DNA of 64,000 nucleotides from Nostocoides_A vanveenii. Its GTDB lineage: Bacteria; Actinomycetota; Actinomycetes; Actinomycetales; Dermatophilaceae. A program made the position numbers and the translations under genes. Shown in pieces: positions 51,123 to 61,271 of this stretch. The stretch is taken from the NCBI RefSeq assembly GCF_039531165.1, contig NZ_BAAAPN010000017.1, positions 30,407 to 94,406 on the forward strand. The letters are read 5' to 3'. The notes beneath the pieces were generated by a model. It was not told where the DNA came from, made no database searches, and saw only the letters and a program-made list of their open reading frames with translations. How positions within the stretch are numbered: position 1 is the stretch's first letter; the number at the start of each line of letters is the position of its first letter.

Positions 51123-52342
51123 AGATCGGATTCGTCACACAGTGGTACCCGCCTGAGACCGGGACGGCAGTCCCTCGCGCCATTGCGCAAGGCCTGGGCA
51201 TTCTCGGTCACGAGGTTCATGTGCTCACTGGGATCCCCAACTACCCCGCTGGGCGCGTTTACGAGGGCTACAGGGTGCGGCCGTACTCGAGCGAGCTCGA
51301 TGGTGACGTCACGGTCCACCGGGCTCCTCTGTACCCGGACCACAGTCGTAGCTCTGCTCGTCGGATGGTCAACTACTTGAGCTTCGCCGTCGGCGCGAGC
51401 GCTGTATCACTCACTACCCGGTTTCCAACCCCTGAGGTCTGGCTGACCTACAGCTCTCCAGCGACTGCCGCGCTCCCGGCCATGCTCCCCCGCCGCCGAC
51501 AGCGCCCGCACGCCATGATCATCCAGGACCTGTGGCCGGACAGTGTCCTGGGCAGCGCTATGGCGACCGGCTTTGTCACGCGAGCTCTCGGTCGCCCCCT
51601 GGCGGCCCTATCCCACGCCACCTATCGTTCCGCGGACAGCATCGGGGTCATCTCCCCTGGCATGCGCGATGTCCTCGTCGGCCGAGGTATCCAGCCTGAT
51701 CGGATCCTCGACACGCCGAACTGGGTCGCGGATCAGCACACTCCATCGGACGACCGACAGGACTTGCGGCATCGTCTGCAGCTGCGGGACGAGTCAAAAG
51801 TGTTCCTGTACGCCGGCAACTTCGGCGAGATGCAGTCCTTGACCACCCTCATCCAGGCGTTCGACGAGGCCTCTCATGCAGACTTGGTGCTCATCGGTGA
51901 CGGGATGATGCGCGCCGAGGTCGAACGCGTCGCAGCGACGCGGCCGAACGTCCACGTGCTGCCACCCGTACCAGCCGATGATGTGCCCACACTTCAGGCA
52001 GCGGCCGATGTGCTCGTCGTGTCCCTCCAGGACACTCCGTTGATGCGGGTCACTATGCCGAGCAAGCTCCAGTCCTCGATGGCCGCGGGGAAGCCGATCT
52101 TGGTCCAGGGTGCAGGCGACGTCGCTGCCGTTGTGGAACGTGCTCGCTGCGGTGCCGCCGGACCGCCCGGGTCAACGGAGCTGCGGCGGGCTGTCCAGGG
52201 CCTGGCATCCGCCGAGGCCAGCGCACTGGGAGAGATGGCGCGACGGGCCCGGGACTGGTACGAGGCCCACTACTCGGCCGCGTCCGGCGCGGCCCGCGTC
52301 GAGAACCTGCTGATCCACGCGATTGAGGAGCACACACGATGA
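51119..52342 (+). CDS. Glycosyltransferase family 4 (WbuB-like)
   Basis: 407 residues from GTG 51119. GT-B fold: FVTQWYPPETGTAVPRAIAQ at the N-terminus, VFLYAGNFGEMQSL and a nucleotide-binding segment near SLQDTPLMRVTMPSKLQSSM. WbuB of E. coli O26 transfers L-FucNAc; the CapEFG genes directly downstream make that donor, so FucNAc transfer is a sensible guess. Overlaps its neighbours by 4 nt. Confidence 0.85.
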   Translation: MKIGFVTQWYPPETGTAVPRAIAQGLGILGHEVHVLTGIPNYPAGRVYEGYRVRPYSSELDGDVTVHRAPLYPDHSRSSARRMVNYLSFAVGASAVSLTTRFPTPEVWLTYSSPATAALPAMLPRRRQRPHAMIIQDLWPDSVLGSAMATGFVTRALGRPLAALSHATYRSADSIGVISPGMRDVLVGRGIQPDRILDTPNWVADQHTPSDDRQDLRHRLQLRDESKVFLYAGNFGEMQSLTTLIQAFDEASHADLVLIGDGMMRAEVERVAATRPNVHVLPPVPADDVPTLQAAADVLVVSLQDTPLMRVTMPSKLQSSMAAGKPILVQGAGDVAAVVERARCGAAGPPGSTELRRAVQGLASAEASALGEMARRARDWYEAHYSAASGAARVENLLIHAIEEHTR

Positions 52343-53361
52343 CGCAACTTGCGGGGGCCACCGTCACCATCACGGGAGGCACGGGGTCCTTCGGCAGGAC
52401 GATGGTCCACGACCTCTTGAAGGAAGGGGCCGGGAGGATCCATATCCTCAGCCGTGATGAGGCGAAGCAGGACGAGATGCGCCAGACGCTCGGGGACAGC
52501 CGCGTGAAGTTCTTCATTGGCGACGTCCGCGACCGCCACAGCGTCGACTCGGCGATGCAAGGGGTCGACTTCGTCTTCCATGCGGCCGCTCTCAAGCAGG
52601 TGCCGAGCTGTGAGTTCTTCCCCGACCAGGCGGTCAAGACGAACGTCGTCGGGAGCCAGAACGTCATCGAATCGGCGCATGCTCACGGCGGACGGTCGGT
52701 CGTGTGCCTCAGCACCGACAAGGCGGTCTACCCCGTCAACGCGATGGGCATGAGCAAGGCCCTCATGGAAAAGACTGCCCAGGCCTTCGCCCGCAACCAC
52801 CCCGGGTCGAAGACCGTGGTGAGCGTAACCCGCTACGGCAACGTCATGTACTCCCGCGGATCGGTCATCCCGCTCTTCATCTCCCAGATCCTCCAGGGCA
52901 GGCCCCTGACGATCACCGAGCCCCGGATGACCCGCTTCCTCATGTCGCTCGACGACTCGGTCGACCTCGTCAAGCACGCCTTCTTCCACGCCGAGCCCGG
53001 TGACCTCTTCGTCAAGAAGGCCCCCGCCAGCACCGTGGAGACCCTCGCAATCGCGGTGGCAGAACTTATGGGCGTCGAACCAGACCTCCGCAAGATCGGC
53101 ATGCGCCACGGCGAGAAGATGTGGGAGACCCTCCTCTCCCGCGAGGAGATGATCAAGGCCACCGACCAGGGCGACTACTTCCGGGTGCCTCTCGACGCGC
53201 GCTCCCTCGACTACAGCAAGTTCGTCGAGGACGGGGAGGACGAGACCGTGACTGCCGGGGACTACGACTCCAACAACACGGAGCGTCTCGACGTCGAGCA
53301 GACCAAAGCCCTGGTCGCGTCCTTGCCCGAGATGCAGGCACTCCTCGGGGGCGGACGATGA
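52339..53361 (+). CDS. capE: UDP-GlcNAc 4,6-dehydratase/5-epimerase CapE
   Basis: 340 residues. NAD-binding TGGTGSFG (12-19) and LSTDKAVYPVNAMGMSKAL, where Met stands for the usual Tyr of the YxxxK pair, as known for CapE-type enzymes. First step of UDP-N-acetyl-L-fucosamine synthesis. Frame complete, so the FucNAc branch looks intact, unlike the upstream CapD-like gene. Confidence 0.92.
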   Translation: MTQLAGATVTITGGTGSFGRTMVHDLLKEGAGRIHILSRDEAKQDEMRQTLGDSRVKFFIGDVRDRHSVDSAMQGVDFVFHAAALKQVPSCEFFPDQAVKTNVVGSQNVIESAHAHGGRSVVCLSTDKAVYPVNAMGMSKALMEKTAQAFARNHPGSKTVVSVTRYGNVMYSRGSVIPLFISQILQGRPLTITEPRMTRFLMSLDDSVDLVKHAFFHAEPGDLFVKKAPASTVETLAIAVAELMGVEPDLRKIGMRHGEKMWETLLSREEMIKATDQGDYFRVPLDARSLDYSKFVEDGEDETVTAGDYDSNNTERLDVEQTKALVASLPEMQALLGGGR

Positions 53362-54473
53362 AGATCCTCTTGACCGGGGCTCGGGGGTTCCTCGGCTGGC
53401 ACACACGGCTCCGGCTGCACGCGCTCACCGACCACGAGGTCGTTCCCGTCGGCAGGGACGAATGGTCAGATCTCGGCGCGTTGGTCGCCGACGTCGACGC
53501 GGTCGTCCACATCGCTGGGGTCAATCGGGCAGCGACCGACGACGAGGTCGAAGGGGGGAACGTCGGCCTCGCCGAGAACCTCGCGACCGCCATAACCCGG
53601 GCGGGCCGTCCCCTTCGTGTCGTCTACGCCAACTCCATCCAGGCCGGCAACGGCACGCCCTACGGGCGGGGCAAAGAGCGCGCGGCTCTGATCCTGCGGG
53701 AGGCGACCGAAGGGGTCGGCGGCCACCTCGTCGACGTCCTCCTGCCCAACATCTTCGGTGAGCACGGGCGGCCTAGGTACAACTCCTTCGTGGCGACCTT
53801 CGTCGACGCGACGGTGCGAGGAGACGCCCCGACGATCAACGACAACCAGGTGGGGTTGCTCCATGTGCAGGACGCGGCGCAGAGTCTCCTCGACGGACTG
53901 ACCACCGACGCGGCCACCCTCTCCCCCGAGCCCGAGACCCACGGCGTGCAGGAGGTCTGGGACCTGCTGCAGGAGTTCCACGCGAGCTACGTCCCTGTCG
54001 GGGAGATCCCCGACCTGTCCACGAAGTTCCGGATCGACCTCTTCAACACCTACCGCGCGGCCCTCTTCCCTGACCACTACCCGATCAGGCTCACACCGCA
54101 CAGCGACCCGCGCGGGTCCTTCGTAGAGACCGTCCGCTGCCGTGGTGGCGAGGGCCAGACCTCCTTCTCCACGACTGTCCCCGGCATCACCCGCGGCGAG
54201 CACTATCACCTCCACAAGATCGAGCGTTTCGCGGTGATCTCCGGGTCCGGGACGATGGAGCTGCGCAAGATGTTCAGCGACGAGGTGCTCACCTTCCCCG
54301 CCACCGGCGAGCAGCCGGTCGCCATCGACATGCCGGTGGGCTGGGTGCACAACATCACCAACACGGGCGAGGACACGTTGCTCACCCAGTTCTGGAGCCA
54401 CGAGGTCTTCCGTCCCGAGGCCCCCGACACCTTCCCCGAACCGGTCCGCCGGCAACCACCGCAGGAGGCCTGA
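53358..54473 (+). CDS. capF: CapF, UDP-sugar reductase (bifunctional SDR-cupin)
   Basis: 371 residues from ATG 53358. N-terminal SDR with TGARGFLGWHT (6-16) and the YGRGKERAALI Tyr-Lys pair; C-terminal cupin (about 255-371) with GEHYHLHKIERFAVISGSG and VGWVHNITN for zinc. Second step to UDP-FucNAc (epimerisation and reduction). Tight overlaps with capE and a 2-nt gap to capG. Confidence 0.92.
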   Translation: MKILLTGARGFLGWHTRLRLHALTDHEVVPVGRDEWSDLGALVADVDAVVHIAGVNRAATDDEVEGGNVGLAENLATAITRAGRPLRVVYANSIQAGNGTPYGRGKERAALILREATEGVGGHLVDVLLPNIFGEHGRPRYNSFVATFVDATVRGDAPTINDNQVGLLHVQDAAQSLLDGLTTDAATLSPEPETHGVQEVWDLLQEFHASYVPVGEIPDLSTKFRIDLFNTYRAALFPDHYPIRLTPHSDPRGSFVETVRCRGGEGQTSFSTTVPGITRGEHYHLHKIERFAVISGSGTMELRKMFSDEVLTFPATGEQPVAIDMPVGWVHNITNTGEDTLLTQFWSHEVFRPEAPDTFPEPVRRQPPQEA

Positions 54474-54475
54474 GC

Positions 54476-55609
54476 ATGAAGGTCATGACCGTCGTCGGCA
54501 CCCGCCCAGAGCTCATCCGGCTCTCGCGGGTGCTGCACCGACTCGACGCCACCGAGGGCATTGATCACGTCCTCGTGCATACGGGGCAGAACTACGACTA
54601 CGAGCTCAACCAGGTCTTCTTCGACGACCTCGGCATCCGCAAGCCGGACCACATGCTCGGGGTCGACACCTTGTCCCTGGGTGCCGTGCTCGGCGGCACG
54701 CTGATCGCCGTCGAGGGCGTGATCCGCGAGGAGGAGCCGGATGCGCTGCTCGTCCTCGGCGACACGAACTCGTGCATCGCCGCCCTGATGGCCCGCCGGA
54801 TGAAGGTGCCGGTCTACCACATGGAGGCAGGCAACCGCTGCTTCGACCTCAACGTGCCCGAGGAGACGAACCGGCGGCTCGTCGACCACGTCGCCGACTT
54901 CAACCTCGTCTACACCGAGCACGCTCGCCGCAATCTGCTCGCCGAGGGGCTGCACCCGCGCCGCATCCTCAAGACGGGGTCACCGATGCGCGAGGTCCTC
55001 GACGCCTACCGAGCACAGATCGACGCGTCGACCGTCCTCGCGGACAAGGGCCTGGACGAAGGGGGCTACTTCCTCGTCAGTGCTCACCGCGAGGAAAACG
55101 TCGACTCCCCCGAGCGCCTGCGGATGCTCGTCTCCTGCCTCGCCGCGGTGCACGAGAAGTTCGGCCTCCCGGTCTTCGTGTCGACACACCCGCGCACCCG
55201 CAAACGGCTCGAAGCCTTGCCCGACTGGACCGAGCCGGAGGGCATCACCTTCAGCGACCCGCTCGGGTTCCACGACTACAACAAGTTGCAGCTGTCAGCC
55301 GCTTGCTGCCTGAGCGACTCCGGAACCATCGCAGAGGAGTCCTCCTTGCTCGGATTCCCAGCGATCACTTTGCGAGACTCGATTGAGCGCCCCGAGGCCC
55401 TCGACACCGGAGGAGTCATAATGACCGGGCTCGATCCGGAGGACGTTGTGACCGCGGTAGGCGTGATCATGTTGAGCAACTGCGGACGCAGAGGTGTGGG
55501 TTATGTCACACCCGAGGACTATCTCATCCACAATGCCAGTGAGCGAACAGTGAACTTCATCCTTTCCACAGCTCGCCGGCACCATTCTTGGGCGGGGATC
55601 AGGCCATGA
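54476..55609 (+). CDS. capG: CapG, UDP-N-acetyl-L-fucosamine 2-epimerase
   Basis: 377 residues, WecB-type UDP-GlcNAc 2-epimerase family: TVVGTRPELIRLSRVL (about 4-19), HTGQNYDYELN, MEAGNRCFD, HREENVD and SDSGTIAEESSLLGFPAI. Third step, giving UDP-L-FucNAc. Codon use turns more AT-rich towards its 3' end, as in the next genes. Confidence 0.93.
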   Translation: MKVMTVVGTRPELIRLSRVLHRLDATEGIDHVLVHTGQNYDYELNQVFFDDLGIRKPDHMLGVDTLSLGAVLGGTLIAVEGVIREEEPDALLVLGDTNSCIAALMARRMKVPVYHMEAGNRCFDLNVPEETNRRLVDHVADFNLVYTEHARRNLLAEGLHPRRILKTGSPMREVLDAYRAQIDASTVLADKGLDEGGYFLVSAHREENVDSPERLRMLVSCLAAVHEKFGLPVFVSTHPRTRKRLEALPDWTEPEGITFSDPLGFHDYNKLQLSAACCLSDSGTIAEESSLLGFPAITLRDSIERPEALDTGGVIMTGLDPEDVVTAVGVIMLSNCGRRGVGYVTPEDYLIHNASERTVNFILSTARRHHSWAGIRP

Positions 55610-57981
55610 GAGCGCGTCTCCCCGTCCTCATCGATGCCTCGAATCTTCACACGGGTGGGGGTGTCCAGGTTGCTGCATCATTCCTCAACGAACTGGTCCA
55701 TCTCGACCCCACCCCCCCCTGGCTGGCTGATGCGACGATCCTCTGCTCAAGCCAGGTGCACGAGAATCTCACGTCCGAGGCGCGACGCATAGCGTGTCGT
55801 CACGATGCCACACCCAACCTCTCCTTCTTGAGACCCGCTCGGCGCCCGCAGTTCTCTGTGGCCTTCACCGTCTTCGGTCCCACCTACCGGCCCCGCCTAG
55901 CTCGCCGTGAGATCGTTGGCCTCGCTGACCCGATGCTTCCGAACGGATATGCGCCGCCAGAGGCCCTGGTCGGGCGGACTCGTCTCCAGTACTTCAAGAC
56001 GCTCGTCAAGCGGGCCCGGGCGCGCAAGGTCGACCACGCAGTCGTAGAGTCCCCTGCCTATGGGCACGCACTCGGAACAATAGGCGTCCACCCGCACGAG
56101 ATCACGGTGGTCCCCAACTCGCCATCGGCCTCCGTCGTGACTGCTAGTCCCCGCGTGAGTAGATGGCCCCTGCCCGAGAGTGGGCGGATCACGCTGATCT
56201 ACCCGGCTAGGCCGTACCCTCACAAAAACTTTGATTTCCTGGGCCATGTCGCCGAAGCACTCGCCACCAAGGGGCGAGACGTGACGTTCATCACAACTCT
56301 GACGGCTGAGGAGTTGACCGCGTACTCACCGGCCACGCAGGCGGCCTGCATCCCAGTAGGGATCGTGACTCAGGCTCAGCTCGGTGAACTCTACCAAGCG
56401 GCTCATGCCGTGTTCTTCCCCAGTTTGTTGGAGGTCTCGTCAGCCACTCCACTTGAGGCCCTTTCCCTAGGTATCCCATTGATCGCTGCCGATCGCGATT
56501 TTGTCCATGAAACCGCTGGGCAAGCGGCGTGGTACTTCGATCCGCGTGACCCTCACGACGCAGCCAGTGCCATCCTCCGAGCCGTCGCACAGCCGGATGA
56601 AGTGAAACGCAAGGTCGAACAGGGACGGCACCTAGTCGACAACCGACCCAACGCCGTCGATCGGGCACTCCGCTACACCGAGCTCATCAACCAACACCTC
56701 GACGAGATTGGGCAAGGGCCACGACCTACAGTGGTCGTTGCCCATCCTGCGCAACAGCATTCCTTCCGCACGGCCGAAGCCGTGGCCACTGCGGGCTATC
56801 GCCTCCGTTACGTCACGCCGATATACGATCGGCCAGGTTCCCTCACTAATCGGCTGGTGCGGCTGCTTCATGGCGATGCCAGAGCGCGAGCCGCGAGCAG
56901 GCGCAGTCAGCGACTCGACGACGACGACGTCGTTCAGATCTACGAGCCGGTAGCGCTGCTGCTGCTGCTGCTGCAACGCTTCCGCCTCAGCCGCATGCCT
57001 TTCTTGGTCTGGTTCCGTTTCCTGGTTCTGATCTTCGGCTGGAAACTACGCCGCATTGTTGAGCAGGAATCAGCAGTCGCGCTCATCAGCTATGACACGT
57101 TTTCCGCCGGAACCTTTCGACGTCTGAAACAGACCAGTCCGCAGGTCCACCTGATCTTGGACATGTCTGCGCCGGCAGCCCCCTCCGTGGACGATATTCT
57201 GGAAAGTTTCGTGGAGAACCACCAAGGCACTAGAGCGGCTGACCTTCTCTCCGAGGAACGTGATGGTTTCTTCTACCAGCAAAACACAAGGTACGCCGCC
57301 AGAGAGATCGCTCTAGCCGATCATTTTCTTGCCGCCTCGACGTTCACACAGATGACGCTAAAACTGCAAGGAGTTGACCCCGAACGCATTCATATCTGCC
57401 GGTATGGCATCGACACGGATCCGATAGAACCGCTAAAACATGTTCAGTCGCCCAGGCCCTTGAAGGTCGTCTTCCTCGGCACCCTGGCGGCCCGGAAAGG
57501 CGTGGCAGACTTCCTGATGGTGGCTAAGGATTTGCAGGCGTCCAACTTTGAGTTCGTCGCAATCGGCGCCCATGATCGGAAGAAAGTGCACGTTCCAGAG
57601 GACCTAAATGTGCGCCTTACAGGGCATGTGACACGCCCGGTCGTCAACGACGAATTGGCAACTGCCGACGTGATCGTCTTCCCATCTCTTGCTGACGGCT
57701 TCGGGCTCTCCGTGCTTGAGGCAATGCGGAGTGGGGCCACAGCCATCGTCTCAGATCACGCCGGCGTAAGTGACTTGATCGAAGAGGGGGTCAATGGGTT
57801 CGTTGTCCACCCCGGCGAGGCGGATCTGATAGAGCACCATCTCAAGACCCTCGAGCGTGACCGACACGTTCTCGCCCGGATGCAGCGAGCAGCCCGCGCT
57901 ACGGCGCAGGGTCGAACGTGGAACCTCTACCAGCAAGAGTTGAAAGCTGCTCTTGAAAGCATCATTGGGGAGACCCAATGA
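55606..57981 (+). CDS. Tandem (two-domain) glycosyltransferase
   Basis: 791 residues from ATG 55606. First GT-B module about 1-370: VLIDASNLHTGGGVQVAASF at the N-terminus, IYPARPYPHKNFDFL and PSLLEVSSATPLEALSLGIP. Second module about 375-791: VVVAHPAQQHSFRTAEAVA, then VFLGTLAARKGVADFLMVA and PSLADGFGLSVLEAMRSGAT. Two nucleotide-sugar sites are thus present in one chain, so it may add two sugars in turn. A run of eight C (55712-55719) lies at codons 36-38, and six CTG repeats (56956-56973) encode a Leu run. Confidence 0.85.
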   Translation: MRARLPVLIDASNLHTGGGVQVAASFLNELVHLDPTPPWLADATILCSSQVHENLTSEARRIACRHDATPNLSFLRPARRPQFSVAFTVFGPTYRPRLARREIVGLADPMLPNGYAPPEALVGRTRLQYFKTLVKRARARKVDHAVVESPAYGHALGTIGVHPHEITVVPNSPSASVVTASPRVSRWPLPESGRITLIYPARPYPHKNFDFLGHVAEALATKGRDVTFITTLTAEELTAYSPATQAACIPVGIVTQAQLGELYQAAHAVFFPSLLEVSSATPLEALSLGIPLIAADRDFVHETAGQAAWYFDPRDPHDAASAILRAVAQPDEVKRKVEQGRHLVDNRPNAVDRALRYTELINQHLDEIGQGPRPTVVVAHPAQQHSFRTAEAVATAGYRLRYVTPIYDRPGSLTNRLVRLLHGDARARAASRRSQRLDDDDVVQIYEPVALLLLLLQRFRLSRMPFLVWFRFLVLIFGWKLRRIVEQESAVALISYDTFSAGTFRRLKQTSPQVHLILDMSAPAAPSVDDILESFVENHQGTRAADLLSEERDGFFYQQNTRYAAREIALADHFLAASTFTQMTLKLQGVDPERIHICRYGIDTDPIEPLKHVQSPRPLKVVFLGTLAARKGVADFLMVAKDLQASNFEFVAIGAHDRKKVHVPEDLNVRLTGHVTRPVVNDELATADVIVFPSLADGFGLSVLEAMRSGATAIVSDHAGVSDLIEEGVNGFVVHPGEADLIEHHLKTLERDRHVLARMQRAARATAQGRTWNLYQQELKAALESIIGETQ
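55712..55719 (+). repeat. C8 homopolymer in the glycosyltransferase gene
   Basis: Eight consecutive C early in the coding sequence (ACC CCC CCC TGG). A one-base slip would stop the protein near its start. It could be a switch or a base-calling risk. Confidence 0.7.
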
Positions 57982-59258
57982 AGAACAGAGTTCACCTGCA
58001 CAAGGCACCCCCGTCAGTTACAGCGGGTGAAGGCAGGATGCAGTCAATCCCACAATCCGTCGTTGCCATGCTGCCCGAGTTGCTCATCGCCCTCGCCCTT
58101 CTCGGTATGCTCGCCCAAGCTCTCGAGCTAACTTTGCCCGCCGTTTTAATGCGAAACCTCGCGATCGCTATGATCGCCCTTGCCATTTTCCTAGCTGTCC
58201 TGAGAGGCGAGCGCCTCGGCGGCGGTAATGGTCTGCCCTTGGCCCTGGCTCTCTTCGCGCTCTGGATCTCCGTTCGAGTCGTCTACGAGGACGGCGCCCA
58301 ACCCGTCCCGCTGCTGCTCGCGATGTGGCTACCCTTCACCTTTTTCGCGGCTTACACCTCGCGAGCCGCCGGTCAAAGAGTTGCAGCCATCTTCTGTGTC
58401 TTCACCGCCGTGGCTGCTACACTTTACCTTTCCACCACCTTATCCATCGGCCTTCGGGGCGGCCTTCTCATCAACGCGATCTTCTACGTCATTCTGGGCC
58501 TCCCGTTCATCCTCGCGATCCAGAGCCGGACGATGAGGATGGCAGGGATATTGGTCATTGTGACCGCTGCCGCGGCCTCGAACAAAAGGACCGCCATCGT
58601 CGCCCTCAGCGTTGCCTTGTTCATGTATCTACTTACCGAGAACCGAAGAAGCAAGCCAGCTACCACGTTGCGTTTTCGTCCTGGTTTAGCCGCGGGTGGA
58701 CTCATCCTCGCAGTCATCACACCCTACTGGGTGGGGCTACGGGTTTTTGGCGTAGACATTCTGGCTAAGTTCGCAGACGCTGGGCAGGACGGGGGGTCTG
58801 GACGTGCCGAGATTTATTCTTGGGTGTGGAAGCGTCTTGGCGAGGCATCGGCCAACAGGCTTTTCTTCGGACACGGAACAAATGCTGTAGCTCAGGAAAC
58901 TGGCGGGTTCTCTGCACACAACGACTTCCTGGAGGTCGCCTATGACTACGGGCTGGTCGGGTTTGGCCTATACCTCTTCGTCTACGCATGCCTAATTGCC
59001 ACACTCATTAAGCTGGTAAGTTCCCGCAATCGCTATGCGGGAGCATGGGCTGCGAGTTTGGGACTATTTGCGACCCTGTCCTCGCTAAGTCATCTCGCGC
59101 TCATTCCGACTTACGTCGCCCTACTTGCCGTCTTTTGGGGCTACATTCTGCGAGAAACCGCCGATTCTACCGGTTCAATAGATGGCTCATCAGTGAGACA
59201 CAATGGGGTTCGACGACATTATGCCTCGCCCCCGAGAAGGAAAAGTATCCATGGTTGA
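57978..59258 (+). CDS. O-antigen polymerase/ligase-like membrane protein (Wzy)
   Basis: 426 residues with about ten membrane segments and one large outer loop (FADAGQDGGSGRAEIYSWVW, FGHGTNAVAQETGGFSAHND), where Wzy-C family proteins carry key Arg and His. It would join repeat units outside the membrane. ATGA overlap with the glycosyltransferase. Confidence 0.82.
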   Translation: MKNRVHLHKAPPSVTAGEGRMQSIPQSVVAMLPELLIALALLGMLAQALELTLPAVLMRNLAIAMIALAIFLAVLRGERLGGGNGLPLALALFALWISVRVVYEDGAQPVPLLLAMWLPFTFFAAYTSRAAGQRVAAIFCVFTAVAATLYLSTTLSIGLRGGLLINAIFYVILGLPFILAIQSRTMRMAGILVIVTAAAASNKRTAIVALSVALFMYLLTENRRSKPATTLRFRPGLAAGGLILAVITPYWVGLRVFGVDILAKFADAGQDGGSGRAEIYSWVWKRLGEASANRLFFGHGTNAVAQETGGFSAHNDFLEVAYDYGLVGFGLYLFVYACLIATLIKLVSSRNRYAGAWAASLGLFATLSSLSHLALIPTYVALLAVFWGYILRETADSTGSIDGSSVRHNGVRRHYASPPRRKSIHG

Positions 59259-60348
59259 TGTTGGCGTCCTCACTTTTCACCGCGCCTCAAATTATGGCGC
59301 GGTCCTCCAGACTTGGGCACTGCAGGAGGCCATCTCTGCGCTGGGACATTCCAGCGAGGTAGTCGATTATCGCTCTCCCTTTCTCGAGGCTCATTATCAG
59401 CCAGACGGTTGGCGCACGATGTTGTCTCCCCGCAAAATCGGGATTGCGCTACTGCGAAACGGCTACATGCTCGATCGTCGCCCGATCTTCGAGGATTTCG
59501 TCCGCCGTGAAATCCCCCTGTCCACGGATGCCTACACTCCTGACACCGTCGAGCACGCCCTCGACAGTTACTCGATCTTCCTTACGGGCAGTGACCAAGT
59601 TTGGAATCCGCTCACCGCAGGCTTTGACCCCGCCTACTTCCTAGAGTTCGTCCCGGAGGGCCATCGTAAGCGGGCGTATGCCGCCTCCATCGGACTGGAA
59701 GCTATCCCGCACGAACACCAGCCCCGGTTCCAGGAGTTGCTCGCCGACTTCAAGCAGATTTCGGTCCGTGAGTCCACAGGGGCCGCCATTCTCAAGGAGA
59801 TGTTGGGTGACAGTCCGCCCGTCGTAGCCGACCCAACCCTGCTCGTTGACGCTCCGCGTTGGCGCACACTTGGCGAGCAGGGTCATAACTGGTCAGAGCC
59901 CTACACCTTGGTTTATCTCCTCGCTGAGACCCCAGCGATCCTCCGTTACGCACGCAGGCTCGCCAAGAGCCGCGGCAATCGCATCGTCTACGTGAGCCAA
60001 AGGCTTTTTCAACCGCGTGGAATGAGGGTTCTTTCCAGGGCGACCGTCTATGACTTCGTCGCCTTATTCGCTGGCGCTGATTCGGTCGTGACAAACTCTT
60101 TTCATGGCATGTGCTTCGCACTCAACCTATCCCTAGATCTCCATTTCGATTTTCTTCCTGAACCCGCGCGAGTTAACTCCAGACTAAGGCAGTTGATCGA
60201 AGCATACGACATTGACGCCCGGCAAATTCCGCCTGAAGGCCTGCTGCCTCGGACGTCGACCGACATGCAGGTACACATCGGCGAGACCATAGAGCGTGAA
60301 AGGACACGCTCTATGAATATCTTGGCACAAATCATCGATGAGAGCTGA
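59251..60348 (+). CDS. Polysaccharide pyruvyl transferase family protein
   Basis: 365 residues from ATG 59251, which has GAAGGAAAAG upstream. ATG 59203 would add 16 residues but has a weak site. FHRASNYGAVLQTWALQEAI at the start, FLTGSDQVWNP (about 112), ISVRESTGAAIL and the C-terminal TNSFHGMCFAL are typical. It adds pyruvate ketals to sugars, making the polymer acidic. Confidence 0.85.
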   Translation: MVDVGVLTFHRASNYGAVLQTWALQEAISALGHSSEVVDYRSPFLEAHYQPDGWRTMLSPRKIGIALLRNGYMLDRRPIFEDFVRREIPLSTDAYTPDTVEHALDSYSIFLTGSDQVWNPLTAGFDPAYFLEFVPEGHRKRAYAASIGLEAIPHEHQPRFQELLADFKQISVRESTGAAILKEMLGDSPPVVADPTLLVDAPRWRTLGEQGHNWSEPYTLVYLLAETPAILRYARRLAKSRGNRIVYVSQRLFQPRGMRVLSRATVYDFVALFAGADSVVTNSFHGMCFALNLSLDLHFDFLPEPARVNSRLRQLIEAYDIDARQIPPEGLLPRTSTDMQVHIGETIERERTRSMNILAQIIDES

Positions 60349-60350
60349 AC

Positions 60351-61271
60351 ATGCACCAAGTAACAATCGTAACCGCTTTTTTCGATATTGGTCGTGAAAA
60401 CTTTAGGACCCTCCCTAGATCGTCGGAAGTGTACTTTGAGCACTTTCATTTTTGGGCCCGAATTCAAAACCCTTTGGTCGTATACACGTCTAGACAGTTT
60501 CGAGAGCGCATCCTCGAAATCCGTAGTGAATTCGGCTTGGGCGATCTGACGAAGGTATTCGTTATCGATGACCCCTTCGCCATTCAGCCTGAAATATTCG
60601 CCCGGATGTCAGAAGTCTCCCGCGACCACTGGTTCCGCGACTTTCGGTTGCTACCCCACGCAACATCGGGCATCGCCGAATATTCATATCTAATGCTGCT
60701 TAAGAGTTGGTTTGTCTCTAACGCTGTGAGTCGCGGCGTGACGACCGAAACAGCGGCATGGATTGACTTCGGCTTCAACCACGGTGGGGTCGCCTACCCC
60801 CATACCGAAGAGTTCGACTTCGCGTGGCGGTGCGAGAAGGACGAATATGACAAGGTTGTCCTCTTCTCCATGGACGAATACGATGATCGCCCGATATTTG
60901 AAATTGTCCGTCGATTGAGCGACTGCCTCATGGGTGCGCAGATCATCATTCCGTCCCGTCGCGCTTCCGAACTCTGGGACGTGAACCGTGAATCGATGCA
61001 AACGCTGCTGCGCGTGGGGCTCATAGACGATGACCAACTGATCCAGATGATGTCACTACGTGCCCGCCCCGAGTTGTTCGAGGTCCGTCGCAGCGAGTGG
61101 TTCCGGCCGCTTAAGGACGTCAGCGGCGCTGCCCTCACGCTGACCGCCCCCCAGGAGCCGGCCATACCGCTGCGGCCAGTCCGTACTCTTGTGCGCTGGT
61201 CCCGCCGGCAGCGGCGCGCTCTGCAATCGTCGGCCCGCCTATACGTCAACCTTGTAAAGGGGCGTCCTTGA
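60351..61271 (+). CDS. HtrL/YibB (WlaTC-like) family protein
   Basis: 306 residues. The N-terminus TIVTAFFDIGRENF and the TAAWIDFGFNHGG segment match the HtrL/YibB family, found in polysaccharide loci (WlaTC of Campylobacter) and thought to be glycosyltransferases. The activity is not established. Codon use is clearly more AT-rich than in the 1-40 kb region. Confidence 0.7.
   Translation: MHQVTIVTAFFDIGRENFRTLPRSSEVYFEHFHFWARIQNPLVVYTSRQFRERILEIRSEFGLGDLTKVFVIDDPFAIQPEIFARMSEVSRDHWFRDFRLLPHATSGIAEYSYLMLLKSWFVSNAVSRGVTTETAAWIDFGFNHGGVAYPHTEEFDFAWRCEKDEYDKVVLFSMDEYDDRPIFEIVRRLSDCLMGAQIIIPSRRASELWDVNRESMQTLLRVGLIDDDQLIQMMSLRARPELFEVRRSEWFRPLKDVSGAALTLTAPQEPAIPLRPVRTLVRWSRRQRRALQSSARLYVNLVKGRP

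Noticed and set aside
56956..56973. Six CTG repeats as a phase-variation switch
   Set aside because: Changes in whole triplets only alter the Leu run length and would not shift the frame; kept only as a note.
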